Source of the DNA: Acetobacter sp. DsW_063
Lineage (GTDB): Bacteria; Pseudomonadota; Alphaproteobacteria; Acetobacterales; Acetobacteraceae
Direction of reading: 5' to 3'
Length of the DNA stretch: 40,139 bases
Assembly (NCBI RefSeq): GCF_002153745.1
Contig: NZ_JOPL01000053.1
Location: forward strand, 1-40,139
Both the position numbers and the translations under genes were made by a program. How positions within the stretch are numbered: the stretch's first letter is position 1; each line of letters begins with the position of its first letter. This document shows, piece by piece, positions 7,770 through 16,533 of the stretch. The notes below the pieces were generated by a model. That model searched no databases. It was not told the DNA's origin and saw only the letters and a list, made by a program, of their open reading frames with translations.

Positions 7770-9283
7770 GCGTCGCCTCCGGGAAACAGGTCCGGCGCAA
7801 AGGGGCGGGGATCAACGTCCTGAAACTGCGCCCGAACAAATTCTTTACGCAAATGCCACGGCGCAGTGCAGTCGAACACTGTTTTGCAAGTGGCGCCTTT
7901 TGACGCGAGGGCAGGGTTATATTCCGGCGTCTGAGAGGGGTCGAGCACATGCCCTGTCACGCCCTGCAGAAACATCGTGTCCATATCGCCCTGATAACGG
8001 GTCTGCATGGCCCAAAGCACATCGTTCGTATCGAACAGATCAACATCGTCATCGACAAGGAAGACATTTTTAAGTTCGCGATAGGCGCCAAGCGCGATGA
8101 TCGCCGCCTGTCGGGCGTTGCCATCATCGAATGCGCCGCGCTTGCTGACCTGAAGGATCGCAAGCAGTTTTCCGCCGCCTGCCGAGTGCGCATAAACATT
8201 CTTCACAAATCCGGGGAGCGCGGCTTCGCAGGCGTTGAGGATGCTGGCTTCTGTCGGGATGCCCGCCAGATTGACGTGCTCTTCACCCGGGCCGACGAGC
8301 GTCTGCAGAATCGCGCCCTTGCGCATCGTCACCGCCGTCACCTTGATGACGGGGAGGGACGGATTGGCGGGGCCGGTGTAGCCGGGGAATTCCGGCATCG
8401 CCAGGCCGGTGTCGGTGTTGATGTCTTCGCGAATGCGTTTGTTTGGCAGAATGACGCCTTCTATGACGATTTCCGCGCGGGCGATCGCGTGTTGATCGAC
8501 CGTCACCGCGGGCGCCAGTTCGACCGGCTTGCCGCGGAGCGCCCCGGCGACGGCCAGTTCATCATAGCCGAATGGCGTCGTGGGCGCCTCGAAGCATGCG
8601 CCGATCGCGATCGCGGGATCGAGCCCCATGTTGATGGTGATGGGCAGCGCCTCTCCTCGCGCTTCGGCCTTCTGGCGGAAGACGTCGATGTGCCGCCCAG
8701 GCGCAAAGAAAATCGACAGTTCGTCTTTTCCCTGCACGCATAGACGATGAATCGTGACGTCGCTATGTCCCTCGTCAGGATCCGTACCCAGAACGAGGCC
8801 GAGACAGAAGAAAGGGCCTGCGTCCTCCGGGGTGTTGGTCGGCGCCGGGAGCAGCGTCCGGAGATCAAATCCCTCGTCATCGGCGCGATGAACGATTTCC
8901 TGCACGGGCGCATGTTCGGATTTGACGACGATGGGCTGAACCGGGTTGGCGACCGCCTTCCCCATGTGACGCGCCAGATCCTCCGATTTCGCGCCAAGCA
9001 GCAACGCTACACGCTCGCGACTGGCCATGACGCCGACAAGGACACGGGAATCAGGAAATCCCTTGATCGATTCGAACATCATGGCAGGACCGATGCGTGT
9101 CGGCCGCATGACGGTGCCTCCGGCGCCAATATGCCTGTAAACGCCCGCCAGTTCCCCTTTCGGATCTACTGGCCGTTGCGTGCTGATGATCTGTCCGTGA
9201 TGGCGGGACAGCAGGTCTATGGCTGAACGAAGGTCGTCGACGGGTGCATCGGTGATCGTATCGTGCGACTTGGGGGAGGTCAT
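7766..9283 (-). CDS. UbiD-family prenylated-FMN decarboxylase, hydroxyarylic acid type
   Basis: A 505-residue reversible decarboxylase of the UbiD family. The expected active-site residues are Arg180 (VTIHRLC), Glu275 (EIVIEG) and an acidic residue in the following segment. That segment, NKRIRED at about 281-287 through MPEFPGYTG at about 296-304, resembles my recollection of the longer loop in protocatechuate, gallate and 4-hydroxybenzoate decarboxylases (AroY, LpdC, BsdC type). It differs from the shorter loop of ubiquinone-pathway UbiD. The frame is open to 9346, but the ATG at 9283 has AGGAG seven bases upstream. It leads the operon, is coupled to ubiX and is divergent from a LysR gene that probably regulates it. 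The family call is firm; the substrate is inferred. Confidence 0.92.
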   Translation of the reverse strand: MTSPKSHDTITDAPVDDLRSAIDLLSRHHGQIISTQRPVDPKGELAGVYRHIGAGGTVMRPTRIGPAMMFESIKGFPDSRVLVGVMASRERVALLLGAKSEDLARHMGKAVANPVQPIVVKSEHAPVQEIVHRADDEGFDLRTLLPAPTNTPEDAGPFFCLGLVLGTDPDEGHSDVTIHRLCVQGKDELSIFFAPGRHIDVFRQKAEARGEALPITINMGLDPAIAIGACFEAPTTPFGYDELAVAGALRGKPVELAPAVTVDQHAIARAEIVIEGVILPNKRIREDINTDTGLAMPEFPGYTGPANPSLPVIKVTAVTMRKGAILQTLVGPGEEHVNLAGIPTEASILNACEAALPGFVKNVYAHSAGGGKLLAILQVSKRGAFDDGNARQAAIIALGAYRELKNVFLVDDDVDLFDTNDVLWAMQTRYQGDMDTMFLQGVTGHVLDPSQTPEYNPALASKGATCKTVFDCTAPWHLRKEFVRAQFQDVDPRPFAPDLFPGGDA

Positions 9284-9330
9284 TGCCGGGCTCCTGCGAA
9301 TTGTCGACGCAGGGTGACGATTGCCTGCCG

Positions 9331-9363
9331 TATAATCCATCCACACGAAGCATCGTTTTTGAT
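9331..9363. promoter_or_regulatory. Divergent promoter and possible LysR binding region
   Basis: The 92-base gap between the decarboxylase operon and the LysR gene has a perfect TATAAT on the plus strand at 9331-9336. That is about 40 bases before the LysR start, with no good -35. The complementary strand reads TTATACG at the same place and could serve the operon, also without a good -35, as expected for an activated promoter. ATCGTTTTTGAT at 9352-9363 has the short dyad expected of a LysR site. These are sequence matches only. Confidence 0.35.
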
Positions 9364-9375
9364 ATGTTTTAACTT

Positions 9376-10263
9376 ATGGATCTCCTCGTATCGCTCTCCC
9401 TTCGACGCCTTCGCGCCTTTTTGGTCGTCTGCGACACGCTTCACATCGGGAAGGCCGCGCAAATCATGCAGATCGCTCAACCTGCGCTCAGCCAGCAGAT
9501 TCGTAGCCTTGAGGGCGCACTCGGCGTCCGGCTGTTTCATCGGCGTAAGCGTGGGATAGATCTGACCGAAGCAGGGACTGCTTATCGGGAGGAAGCGCGC
9601 AAGTTGCTTGCCGCGCACAAACATGCAGCCGACGTCGCGCGGCGTGTGGCGCGTGGGGAGCTTGGCTCTCTTGCCGTCGGATATATCACTTCGGCAATGT
9701 TTGGCGGCAAGTTGCCGCTGCTGATCCGTCGGATGAGGGACAGTTACCCCGACCTGACTGTTCTCCTGCGCGAAGGCGGCATTGAAGAGATTGTCTCAGC
9801 GCTTGAGGCCGGAGAGATTGACATTGCATTCGTCCGGGGCCCGCTGCCGATCAGGGAAGGACTTTCCCACCGTGTGGCGATCACGGAGAAGCTGATGATC
9901 GCTCTTCCGCAGCAGCATCCATGTTCGGAAAAAGCGTCCCTGTCGCTGGCTGACTTGGCGGATGATCCGATGATCAGCTTCCAGGACGATGCGGGCGTCG
10001 GCACGGAGCGCATCATCCATGACTATGCGGCGAAATCCGGCGTCACTCTTCAGGTCGGGTGGCGCGTTTCGTCAGCCACAAGTCTTCTCGGGCTTGTCGC
10101 GGAAGGGATTGGATGGGGGTTCGTGCCAGAAGGGCTTGCACGACTGGGCGTCCCCGGCGTGACCTTCGTCCCGCCAATGGACGACATCAGCGCCCCTCTC
10201 TGGGCGATCTGGCGTGACGAGCGGATTCTGGGCGCCGCGTTGCGCAATATTCTCGACTTGTAA
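9376..10263 (+). CDS. LysR-family regulator, probable regulator of the decarboxylase operon
   Basis: A 295-residue LysR-type transcriptional regulator. The N-terminal winged helix-turn-helix covers about 8-66, with AAQIMQIAQPALSQQIRSLE as recognition region and LFHRRKRGIDLTEAG as wing. The C-terminal effector-binding domain runs from about 92 to 290. The ATG at 9376 has no clear Shine-Dalgarno sequence, so translation may be weak, which is common for autoregulated LysR genes. Divergent placement against the UbiD operon is the classical arrangement for a regulator that activates the neighbouring operon in response to its substrate, presumably an aromatic acid. The inducer is inference. Confidence 0.93.
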   Translation: MDLLVSLSLRRLRAFLVVCDTLHIGKAAQIMQIAQPALSQQIRSLEGALGVRLFHRRKRGIDLTEAGTAYREEARKLLAAHKHAADVARRVARGELGSLAVGYITSAMFGGKLPLLIRRMRDSYPDLTVLLREGGIEEIVSALEAGEIDIAFVRGPLPIREGLSHRVAITEKLMIALPQQHPCSEKASLSLADLADDPMISFQDDAGVGTERIIHDYAAKSGVTLQVGWRVSSATSLLGLVAEGIGWGFVPEGLARLGVPGVTFVPPMDDISAPLWAIWRDERILGAALRNILDL

Positions 10264-10347
10264 GCGCACAGACGATGTGATCGGCCGCAGGCGCCCATTC
10301 CTCAAAAGCGGGTCGCAGAATTCCAGGTGAGGATTGCCGCCGGGACT

Positions 10348-10992
10348 TTACGCGGCGCTCGGGTGGCCTTCCTTCGCGGGCCACGCCTGCATGCCAATCC
10401 GCGCTATTTCCAAAAGCCTCTCTCGCGTCGCACCGTCACGGGCCTGCACCACCATCCCGCGTATCAGCGACATATAGAACGCGGCAAGGGCGTCGATATC
10501 CGTAGCGGCGGGGAGGTCGCCCAAGTTGACGCCCAGACGCAGGCGGTTCGCCATCGCGGTCTCATACTGAGTGCGCTGGGTCGCCATCAGTTCGCGCAGG
10601 CGCGCCTGGGACGGGGAACATTGGGTGGCGGCCACCGCGATCATGCACCCGGCAGGCAGATCGTCGCGCGTAAATTCTGCGGCGGCGAAGGTCAGCAGGC
10701 GTTCAAGGGTCGTCCGTGTGTCCGCAGGTTCGCCCAGAATATCGTAAAACCACGCGCCCGAGGCTTTGGCGTATGCTTCGATCGCCTCCTGATACAGCGC
10801 CTCTTTGCTTTTAAAAGCATTGTAGAAGCTGGAGGGACTGATCCCCATCGCCGCTATCAGGTCGTCGAAGCTTGTACCTTCATACCCCCGGTCCCAGAAC
10901 AGGCGCATCGCAGCGTAAAGCGCCTGCGTCCGATCGAAAGATTGCGGTCGGCCACGGCCACGTCGCTCGACGTCATTTTTTTTTGGTGTCAT
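10348..10992 (-). CDS. TetR-family repressor
   Basis: A 214-residue TetR-type regulator. The N-terminal DNA-binding domain at about 15-62 contains TSFDDLIAAMGISPSSFYNAFKSKEALY, the usual TetR helix-turn-helix. The C-terminal ligand domain includes AGCMIAVAATQCSPSQ, as in AcrR/YcdC-like members. The frame also allows a TTG start at 11019 preceded by AGAGGG. The ATG at 10992 is preferred because the domain begins soon after it, but its GGAG is only two bases away, so the start is uncertain. It is divergent from an SDR gene, with a palindrome between them that is probably its operator. The ligand is unknown. Confidence 0.92.
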   Translation of the reverse strand: MTPKKNDVERRGRGRPQSFDRTQALYAAMRLFWDRGYEGTSFDDLIAAMGISPSSFYNAFKSKEALYQEAIEAYAKASGAWFYDILGEPADTRTTLERLLTFAAAEFTRDDLPAGCMIAVAATQCSPSQARLRELMATQRTQYETAMANRLRLGVNLGDLPAATDIDALAAFYMSLIRGMVVQARDGATRERLLEIARIGMQAWPAKEGHPSAA

Positions 10993-11006
10993 CGCTCCAT
11001 AAATCC

Positions 11007-11035
11007 TTGAACGCGGCAACGCGCCCTCTCATATC
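11007..11035 (+). promoter_or_regulatory. Possible promoter of the SDR gene
   Basis: TTGAAC at 11007-11012 and CATATC at 11030-11035 are separated by 17 bases. The -10 match is poor. The inferred start of transcription would fall just before the palindrome at 11044-11059, a sensible place for a repressor to bind. It is a motif match only. Confidence 0.3.
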
Positions 11036-11043
11036 CCTTATGT

Positions 11044-11059
11044 TGGAGCGGGCGCTCCA
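11044..11059. promoter_or_regulatory. Palindromic operator candidate for the TetR protein
   Basis: TGGAGCG and CGCTCCA form a perfect 7-bp inverted repeat around GG in the 147-base gap between the divergent TetR and SDR genes. The size and symmetry suit a TetR dimer. A degraded second copy, TGGAGC then CGCTTCC, begins at 11095, nearer the SDR start. Location and symmetry are seen; binding is inferred. Confidence 0.55.
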
Positions 11060-11139
11060 CATTTAAACCCATACGTTTCTGCAAATCGGGCATGTGGAGC
11101 ACGGGCGCTTCCTGCTCATGCGAACAAGGCGAGAAGTCA

Positions 11140-11886
11140 ATGAGCAAGCTTTCAGGAAAAGTCGCGGTCGTCACCGGCGCGTCCAAGGGCATCGGCGCAG
11201 GAATCGCCAAGGCTCTGGCGGCTGAAGGGGCCGCAGTGGTGGTCAATTACGCATCCAGCAAATCAGGGGCGGATGCCGTAGTCGCGGCGATCACAGACGC
11301 GGGCGGCAAAGCCGTCGCTGTGCAAGGCGACGTTTCGCGCAAGGCGGATGCTGAAGCTATCGTAGCCGCTGCGGTCAATCAGTTCGGTCGCCTGGATATT
11401 CTGGTCAACAATTCCGGCGTGTATGAATTCGCGCCGCTTGAGAACATCACCGAGGAGCACTTCCATAAGCTGTTCAACATCAACGTGCTGGGCGCGCTGC
11501 TGACGACACAGGCCGCCGCCGCGCATATTGGCGCTGGTGGCAGCATCATCAACATCAGCTCCGTCGCCTCACGCGTCACGCCAGCCAATGCGGCGGTCTA
11601 CTCGGCGACGAAGGGGGCGCTTGACGCTGTTACGGGATCTCTGGCGCGTGAACTCGGACCGAAGCAGATTCGGATTAACGCCATCAATCCGGGCATCATC
11701 AACACCGAAGGCACTCAGACGGCGAACATCGCGGGTTCGGATATGGAGCGGGCGATTGTGTCTCAAACGCCTCTGGGTCGCGCAGGGCAGGTGAGCGATA
11801 TTGCGCCGCTCGCCGTTTTTCTGGCCTCTGACGACTCTGGATGGCTGACCGGAGAAACGTTGATCGCAGCTGGCGGCCTCCGCTGA
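11140..11886 (+). CDS. Short-chain dehydrogenase/reductase (SDR)
   Basis: A 248-residue classical SDR using NAD(P). The nucleotide-binding TGASKGIG is at 12-19. The structural NNAG motif reads NNSG, a conservative change. Catalytic residues are Ser in INISSVASR and Tyr-Lys in YSATK, and NPGIINTEG follows as the usual PG motif. The frame is open from 11092, but the ATG at 11140 has AAGGCGAGAAG upstream and begins the Rossmann fold correctly. It resembles FabG-like reductases but is more likely a TetR-controlled oxidoreductase for a xenobiotic or aldehyde/ketone, as many TetR-SDR pairs are. The substrate cannot be assigned. A strong hairpin follows the stop codon. Confidence 0.93.
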   Translation: MSKLSGKVAVVTGASKGIGAGIAKALAAEGAAVVVNYASSKSGADAVVAAITDAGGKAVAVQGDVSRKADAEAIVAAAVNQFGRLDILVNNSGVYEFAPLENITEEHFHKLFNINVLGALLTTQAAAAHIGAGGSIINISSVASRVTPANAAVYSATKGALDAVTGSLARELGPKQIRINAINPGIINTEGTQTANIAGSDMERAIVSQTPLGRAGQVSDIAPLAVFLASDDSGWLTGETLIAAGGLR

Positions 11887-11894
11887 CATCGTGA

Positions 11895-11921
11895 GTCGCC
11901 CGGCGGGTGACGCCGGGCGAC
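11895..11921 (+). terminator. Strong hairpin after the SDR gene, no T tract
   Basis: GTCGCCCGGCG and its exact complement CGCCGGGCGAC form an 11-bp stem with a 5-base loop, nine bases after the SDR stop codon. No run of T follows, so it is either a T-less transcript end or an RNA-stabilising stem. Its position suggests it ends the SDR transcript before the pst operon. Confidence 0.55.
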
Positions 11922-12274
11922 GCGGAACCGTTCGGCAGCGCCTCGTCCATCATGGGGGGCGCTGTTGCTGTATTCAGGAGGGATGGCGTCGATGCAGCGC
12001 GGGCAGGCGCTCGGCTCAAAGATTGGCCCAATCTATTTAGTAAGGTGATCCTGCGAAGCTGGTGCTGGGGGCGGTTTAGGCGAGGCCGGATGGCGGCTTT
12101 CAGCCATGCAGAATAACGCCCCGTGGAAGGGTTCGCCCCACCAACGGTGAATACCGCGGTCCTCATTCAGGCTGTACGTGCAATAAAAATGTCACGGCCC
12201 TACAGTCATTAGCCGGTTGCCGGGCGGAGGGCCGTTAAGTATTGGTCAGCCTCGCTGAGGGGAGCGACGCAAAC
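11922..12274. other. Region upstream of the pst operon, no gene accepted
   Basis: This 353-base stretch separates the SDR hairpin from pstC. A plus-strand frame from 11907 to 12116 ends in GRFRRGRMAAFSHAE and a minus-strand frame crosses it, but neither has a family I can name. It may hold a decayed mobile element or simply the pst promoter. TGTCAC at 12190 and AGTCAT at 12204 resemble Pho-box halves, but their 14-base offset is not the usual 11. There is no pstS here. Confidence 0.4.
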
Positions 12275-13270
12275 ATGGATGTAACGTCGGGGCCGGCTGG
12301 ATCGCCGACCACGCATAACGCCCGTAGCGACGCTGGCGCGAGGCGCGGATTGGATGGCGACGCCGTTTTCCGGGTTCTGGTCACGGGCGCTGGGGTTACG
12401 GTCCTCGCACTGCTCGGCGCCATAATCCTCGTTATGCTGTTCGGCGGCGTGCAGGCGTTCTCTACATTTGGTCCGGCCTTCCTCGTCTCCAATGTGTGGA
12501 ATCCGGTCTCTAACCATTATGGCGCGCTGGCCCCGGTCTTTGGCACGCTGGTCACCAGCGTGATCGGCCTGCTGATCGCCGTTCCTCTGGCTTTCGGCGC
12601 AGCGTTCTGGCTGACGCAGCTCGCTCCGGCGCGGGTCTCGGCCGTTATAGGCATGGCCGTGCAGCTTCTCGCGGCTGTTCCCTCGATTATCTTCGGCATG
12701 TGGGGTTTTTTCGTGGTGCGACCACTGATGGCTCATTACGTGCAGCCGAACCTGCGGCATACGATCGGCCATGTGCCCGTGCTCGGGGCGCTGGTGCAGG
12801 GCGCGCCGTTCGGCACAGGTTTGATGACCGGCGGCATCATTCTCGCCGTCATGGTCATGCCGTTCGTGACGGCCGTTATGCGTGACGTCTTTTCGTCTAT
12901 CCCGCCGGTGCTCAAGGAAAGCGCCTTTGGCCTCGGCGCGACGCGCTGGGAGGTCATGCGGCAGGTGATCCTGCCGTGGTCGCGCAGGGCCGTGGTCGGC
13001 GCTGTCGTGCTTGGTATGGGGCGCGCTATGGGCGAGACGATGGCCGTGACGTTCGTCATCGGCAACGCCAACCGCATCGGCTGGTCCCTGTTCGCCCCGG
13101 GCAACACGATAGCCTCTCTGATTGCGCTCGAATTTCCGGAAAGCGCGGCAGGCAGTCTGAAACTCTCATCCCTGATGGCTTTGGGTGCGATCCTGATGGC
13201 GCTCTCCTTTCTGGCGCTCTGCGCGTCCCGATTGATGCTCGGCGTGTCCTCCCGGCAGGCGCGTCGATGA
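12275..13270 (+). CDS. pstC: Phosphate ABC transporter permease PstC
   Basis: A 331-residue inner-membrane permease of the high-affinity phosphate importer. A polar N-terminus of about 35 residues is followed by six hydrophobic segments. The family features LLAAVPSIIFGMWGFFV and, in the ATPase-contacting EAA loop, ESAFGLGATRWEVMRQVILP are present, as is GRAMGETMAVTFVIGN. The frame is open to 12242 with a TTG, but the ATG at 12275 has GAGGGGAG upstream. It opens a six-gene operon and overlaps pstA by four bases. The usual pstS gene for the periplasmic binding protein is missing upstream. Confidence 0.96.
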   Translation: MDVTSGPAGSPTTHNARSDAGARRGLDGDAVFRVLVTGAGVTVLALLGAIILVMLFGGVQAFSTFGPAFLVSNVWNPVSNHYGALAPVFGTLVTSVIGLLIAVPLAFGAAFWLTQLAPARVSAVIGMAVQLLAAVPSIIFGMWGFFVVRPLMAHYVQPNLRHTIGHVPVLGALVQGAPFGTGLMTGGIILAVMVMPFVTAVMRDVFSSIPPVLKESAFGLGATRWEVMRQVILPWSRRAVVGAVVLGMGRAMGETMAVTFVIGNANRIGWSLFAPGNTIASLIALEFPESAAGSLKLSSLMALGAILMALSFLALCASRLMLGVSSRQARR

Positions 13271-14175
13271 GCGCCGATCAAGCCTTGAAGCAGGCCTCGG
13301 CCACGCCTGTCGCAGCGGAACCCGACAGGTGGCGCGTCGGCAGCGCCCTTGTTGCGCGACGCCGCTTCATGGATCGGTTGGCGACGGTGCTCAGCCTGTG
13401 CGCCACTTCAGTCGCCCTTGTGGCTCTGGTCTCGATCTTGCTTACCCTGCTTGTGCGTGGGGCGGCCGGGCTGTCGCTGGTCACGTTCACGCATTCGACG
13501 GCCTCTCCCGGCCTGAACGGCGGCTTGGCGAACGCGATTGTGGGCAGCCTGATCCAGACCGTGATCGCGATCGCGATTGGCGCGCCGCTCGGCATGTTGT
13601 GCGGGATATTTCTGGCCAACTACGGTCGCGGCTGGGTCGCGTCCACGACGCGCTTCGTCTCTGACATGCTGCTGTCAGCGCCGTCCATTCTGATCGGTCT
13701 GTTCATCTACCAAATCGTCGTGGCGCCGACCGGGCGGTTCTCCGGCCTTGCCGGCGGCCTCGCTCTGGCGATTCTCGCTCTTCCCATCGTCGTTCGCACC
13801 ACGGAGGACATGCTTGCCCTCGTGCCGACGGCGATGGTCGAGGCAGGGATCGCGCTTGGGGCGCGGAAGTGGCGTGTGATCGTGTTCATCTGCCTGCGCG
13901 CCGCCCGCACGGGCGTGATCACAGGTATTTTGCTGGCCGTCGCGCGCGTGACGGGCGAGACGGCGCCGCTGTTGTTCACGTCGCTGGGCAATCAGGAGTG
14001 GTCGGTCAATCCGGCTCATCCGATGGCGAGCCTGCCGGTCACGATCTACCAGTACGCCGGTTCTGCGTACGAAGACTGGGTGCAACTGGCGTGGACCGGC
14101 GCCCTGCTGGTCACTCTGGGCGTTCTCGCCATCAATATCATCGTGCGCGTCGGTTTCGACCGTAAGGGAGCGTAA
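13267..14175 (+). CDS. pstA: Phosphate ABC transporter permease PstA
   Basis: A 302-residue partner permease of PstC. After a short cytoplasmic segment there are about six membrane helices. Recognisable stretches are [26 protein letters not shown], the EAA loop [20 protein letters not shown] and [17 protein letters not shown], all typical of PstA. The frame extends far upstream inside pstC, but the ATG at 13267 overlaps the pstC stop as ATGA, so translation is coupled and this start is well supported. PstA and PstC together form the phosphate channel in the inner membrane. The gene is complete and is followed by pstB after two bases. Confidence 0.96.
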   Translation: MSADQALKQASATPVAAEPDRWRVGSALVARRRFMDRLATVLSLCATSVALVALVSILLTLLVRGAAGLSLVTFTHSTASPGLNGGLANAIVGSLIQTVIAIAIGAPLGMLCGIFLANYGRGWVASTTRFVSDMLLSAPSILIGLFIYQIVVAPTGRFSGLAGGLALAILALPIVVRTTEDMLALVPTAMVEAGIALGARKWRVIVFICLRAARTGVITGILLAVARVTGETAPLLFTSLGNQEWSVNPAHPMASLPVTIYQYAGSAYEDWVQLAWTGALLVTLGVLAINIIVRVGFDRKGA

Positions 14176-14177
14176 TT

Positions 14178-14972
14178 ATGAGCGTGCTTGCGGGCGATCT
14201 GCGGGAAGCCATGACGTCGTCGGCCATGATCGCCGTGAAGAATCTGGATTTCTATTACGGACAGCACAAGGCGCTGCACGGAATCACCATGGATTTCCCG
14301 AAGCGCAAGGTGACGGGCATGATCGGCCCGTCCGGGTGCGGGAAATCGACGCTGCTGCGCGTCCTTAACCGGATGTACGACCTGTATCCGGGGCAGCGCG
14401 CTACTGGCGAAGTGATGTTCGACGGACGCAACATCGTCGCTCCTGGCATGGATATGAACCGGCTACGCGCCCGGGTCGGCATGGTGTTTCAGAAGCCGAC
14501 CCCGTTCCCTATGTCGATCTATGACAACATCGCTTTTGGCGTGAAGCTGCACGAAAAGCTGTCCCGCGCTGAAATGGACGCGCGCGTCGAGGACGTGCTG
14601 CACCGTGTCGCCCTGTGGTCGGAAGTGAAGGATCGCCTGAAATCTTCCGCGACCGCGCTGTCGGGCGGCCAGCAACAGCGCCTGTGCATTGCGCGCACGA
14701 TCGCGACGCGGCCAGAAGTGGTGCTTCTCGACGAGCCGACCAGTGCGCTCGATCCGGTGTCGACCGCGCGTATCGAGGAGCTTCTCGACGAGCTGAAAAA
14801 GGAATTCACGATCGCTATAGTGACGCACAATATGCAGCAGGCGGCGCGCTGCGCGGATCAGGTGGCGTTCTTCTATCTGGGCGAACTGGTCGAGATCGAC
14901 AGCACCGACCGCATGTTCACCGCGCCGCGCGAGAAGCGGACGCAGGATTACATAACCGGCCGGTTCGGCTGA
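14178..14972 (+). CDS. pstB: Phosphate ABC transporter ATP-binding protein PstB
   Basis: A 264-residue ABC ATPase that powers the PstCA channel on the cytoplasmic face. The Walker [10 protein letters not shown] is at 50-58, the Q-loop in [11 protein letters not shown] near 104-113, the signature LSGGQQQR at 161-168, the Walker B VVLLDEP at 181-187 and the switch His at 217. [16 protein letters not shown] is a PstB hallmark. AAGGGAG upstream of the ATG at 14178 overlaps the pstA end. All catalytic residues are present. The 72-base gap to phoU is the longest within the pst part of the operon. Confidence 0.97.
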   Translation: MSVLAGDLREAMTSSAMIAVKNLDFYYGQHKALHGITMDFPKRKVTGMIGPSGCGKSTLLRVLNRMYDLYPGQRATGEVMFDGRNIVAPGMDMNRLRARVGMVFQKPTPFPMSIYDNIAFGVKLHEKLSRAEMDARVEDVLHRVALWSEVKDRLKSSATALSGGQQQRLCIARTIATRPEVVLLDEPTSALDPVSTARIEELLDELKKEFTIAIVTHNMQQAARCADQVAFFYLGELVEIDSTDRMFTAPREKRTQDYITGRFG

Positions 14973-15044
14973 ATTCGGACGACGGCGCCCCGAACGGTCG
15001 CTGTGCGCAGTTAAGCCCGAGGGGGCGAAGTTAGGATCGTTGCG

Positions 15045-15746
15045 ATGACCGAGGCCACGCACACAGTCAAAAGTTACGAGCAAGAGCTTGAGCGCCTGCG
15101 TGGCCTGATGGCTCGCATGGGCGGTCTGGTCGAGCGTCAGACGGCGCGCGCGGTAAGCGCGATCGTCGACCGGGACGAAGAAGCGGCTGCCGAGGCGCCC
15201 GAACTCGACCCGGAAGTTGACAGTCTGGAGCGGGAGGCGGAAGCGCTGGCCATCCGTATTCTGGCCCTGCGGTCGCCGATGGCTGTGGACCTGCGCGAAA
15301 TCGTCGCGGCGCTGAAGATTACCGGCGATCTGGAGCGGATCGGCGACTATGCCTCGTCTATCGCGCGTCGGGCGATGAAGCTGGAGATGGAAAACAACCT
15401 CTCGCTGATCGGCCTGCGCAACATGGGTCGGCTGGTGCAGGAGAACCTGCGGCGCGGTATCGACGCCCTGACCCAGCGCGATCGTGATCGCGCGATCGAG
15501 GTATGGCAATCCGATACAGCGGTCGATGAGCTGTACACCGCCATGTTCCGTGAACTTGTCACCTACATGATGGAGGATCCGCGCAATATCGGCGCTTGCA
15601 TCCATCTTCTGTTCGTGGCGAAAAATCTCGAGCGTATTGGCGACCACACGACCAATATTGCAGAACGTGTCTACTACGCCGCCACCGGCGAGATGCTGCC
15701 GTCGGTAAGGCCGCGTGGCGGCCTCGGCCCGACGACCGTCGCCTGA
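15045..15746 (+). CDS. phoU: Phosphate signalling protein PhoU
   Basis: A 233-residue all-helical protein with two PhoU repeats, each a three-helix bundle. Acidic metal-binding motifs lie near RIGDYASSIARRA in the first repeat and RIGDHTTNIAERV in the second. PhoU links the Pst transporter to the PhoR kinase and keeps the Pho response off when phosphate is plentiful. TTAGGA stands a short way before the ATG at 15045. It sits between pstB and phoB as in many proteobacteria, and phoB starts 13 bases after its stop. Confidence 0.96.
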   Translation: MTEATHTVKSYEQELERLRGLMARMGGLVERQTARAVSAIVDRDEEAAAEAPELDPEVDSLEREAEALAIRILALRSPMAVDLREIVAALKITGDLERIGDYASSIARRAMKLEMENNLSLIGLRNMGRLVQENLRRGIDALTQRDRDRAIEVWQSDTAVDELYTAMFRELVTYMMEDPRNIGACIHLLFVAKNLERIGDHTTNIAERVYYAATGEMLPSVRPRGGLGPTTVA

Positions 15747-15759
15747 AGGAAGCCTGGCG

Positions 15760-16485
15760 ATGAACGTGGAAGCGCAGGATGCAGGCGGGGCTGGCAGGGG
15801 CGCAAGGCTTCTGGTCGTCGAGGACGATCCGTCCCTGCAGGTGATGATGCGCTACAATCTGGAGAAACTCGGCTACGCCGTTGATGTGGCGAGTGACGGG
15901 GCTGCGGCCCTGAACGCCGTATCCGCTGCACGGCCGGACCTCGTGCTGCTGGACTGGATGCTGCCGGGCGGGATGTCGGGGCTCGATGTCTGCCGCCGTC
16001 TGCGCGCGCTTCCCGGGGACAACGCCATTCCGGTCATCATGTTGACGGCGCGTAGCGAAGAGACAGATGCGATCAGCGGGCTTGAGAACGGGGCGGACGA
16101 CTACCTTACCAAGCCATGCAGCATCGCGACGCTGGACGCGCGCATAAAGGCGATGCTTCGACGCATGAACGTCACCTATGACGAACTGCGTTTCGAGGAC
16201 ATCGTGCTCGACCCCACCAAGCATCGGGTGGAGCGGAGTGGGCGCAAGATCCAGCTTGGTCCAACGGAATACAGATTGCTGGAATTCTTCATGCGCCGCC
16301 CGGGCAGGGTGTTTTCTCGTGAGGATATTCTGAAGGCCATCTGGGGCGAGAATATTCACGTCGAAATCCGCACGGTCGATGTTCACATCCGTCGGCTCCG
16401 GCGTGAGATCAATGCGCCCGGCGAGGCCGATCTGATCCGCACCGTGCGTTCGGCCGGGTATGCGCTGGACAACACGCCTGACTGA
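15760..16485 (+). CDS. phoB: Phosphate-regulon response regulator PhoB
   Basis: A 241-residue OmpR/PhoB-type response regulator. The receiver domain covers about 16-130, with acidic Asp22-Asp23, the phosphoacceptor Asp65 in LLDWMLPG, Thr96 and Lys118 in DDYLTKP. The winged-helix DNA-binding domain is at about 140-238, with LGPTEYRLLEFF and the recognition stretch VDVHIRRLRREI. The frame is open from 15715, but the ATG at 15760 has AAGGAAG upstream, right after phoU. It presumably activates pst and other phosphate genes under starvation; its kinase gene follows. Confidence 0.95.
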   Translation: MNVEAQDAGGAGRGARLLVVEDDPSLQVMMRYNLEKLGYAVDVASDGAAALNAVSAARPDLVLLDWMLPGGMSGLDVCRRLRALPGDNAIPVIMLTARSEETDAISGLENGADDYLTKPCSIATLDARIKAMLRRMNVTYDELRFEDIVLDPTKHRVERSGRKIQLGPTEYRLLEFFMRRPGRVFSREDILKAIWGENIHVEIRTVDVHIRRLRREINAPGEADLIRTVRSAGYALDNTPD

Positions 16486-16533
16486 CCCGAAAGCGGTGGC
16501 CGCGGCGTCCGGCCTTACGGGAGTTCTCCCGAA

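Noticed and set aside
7949-8743. 264-codon plus-strand frame within the UbiD gene
   Set aside because: Antisense to the decarboxylase; composition unlike neighbouring proteins.
12172-12209. Pho box upstream of pstC
   Set aside because: Half-site-like TGTCAC and AGTCAT occur but with spacing of 14 to 17 bases instead of 11, so a PhoB site cannot be claimed.
14463-15647. 394-codon minus-strand frame opposite pstB and phoU
   Set aside because: Antisense shadow; the plus-strand genes carry complete family motifs.
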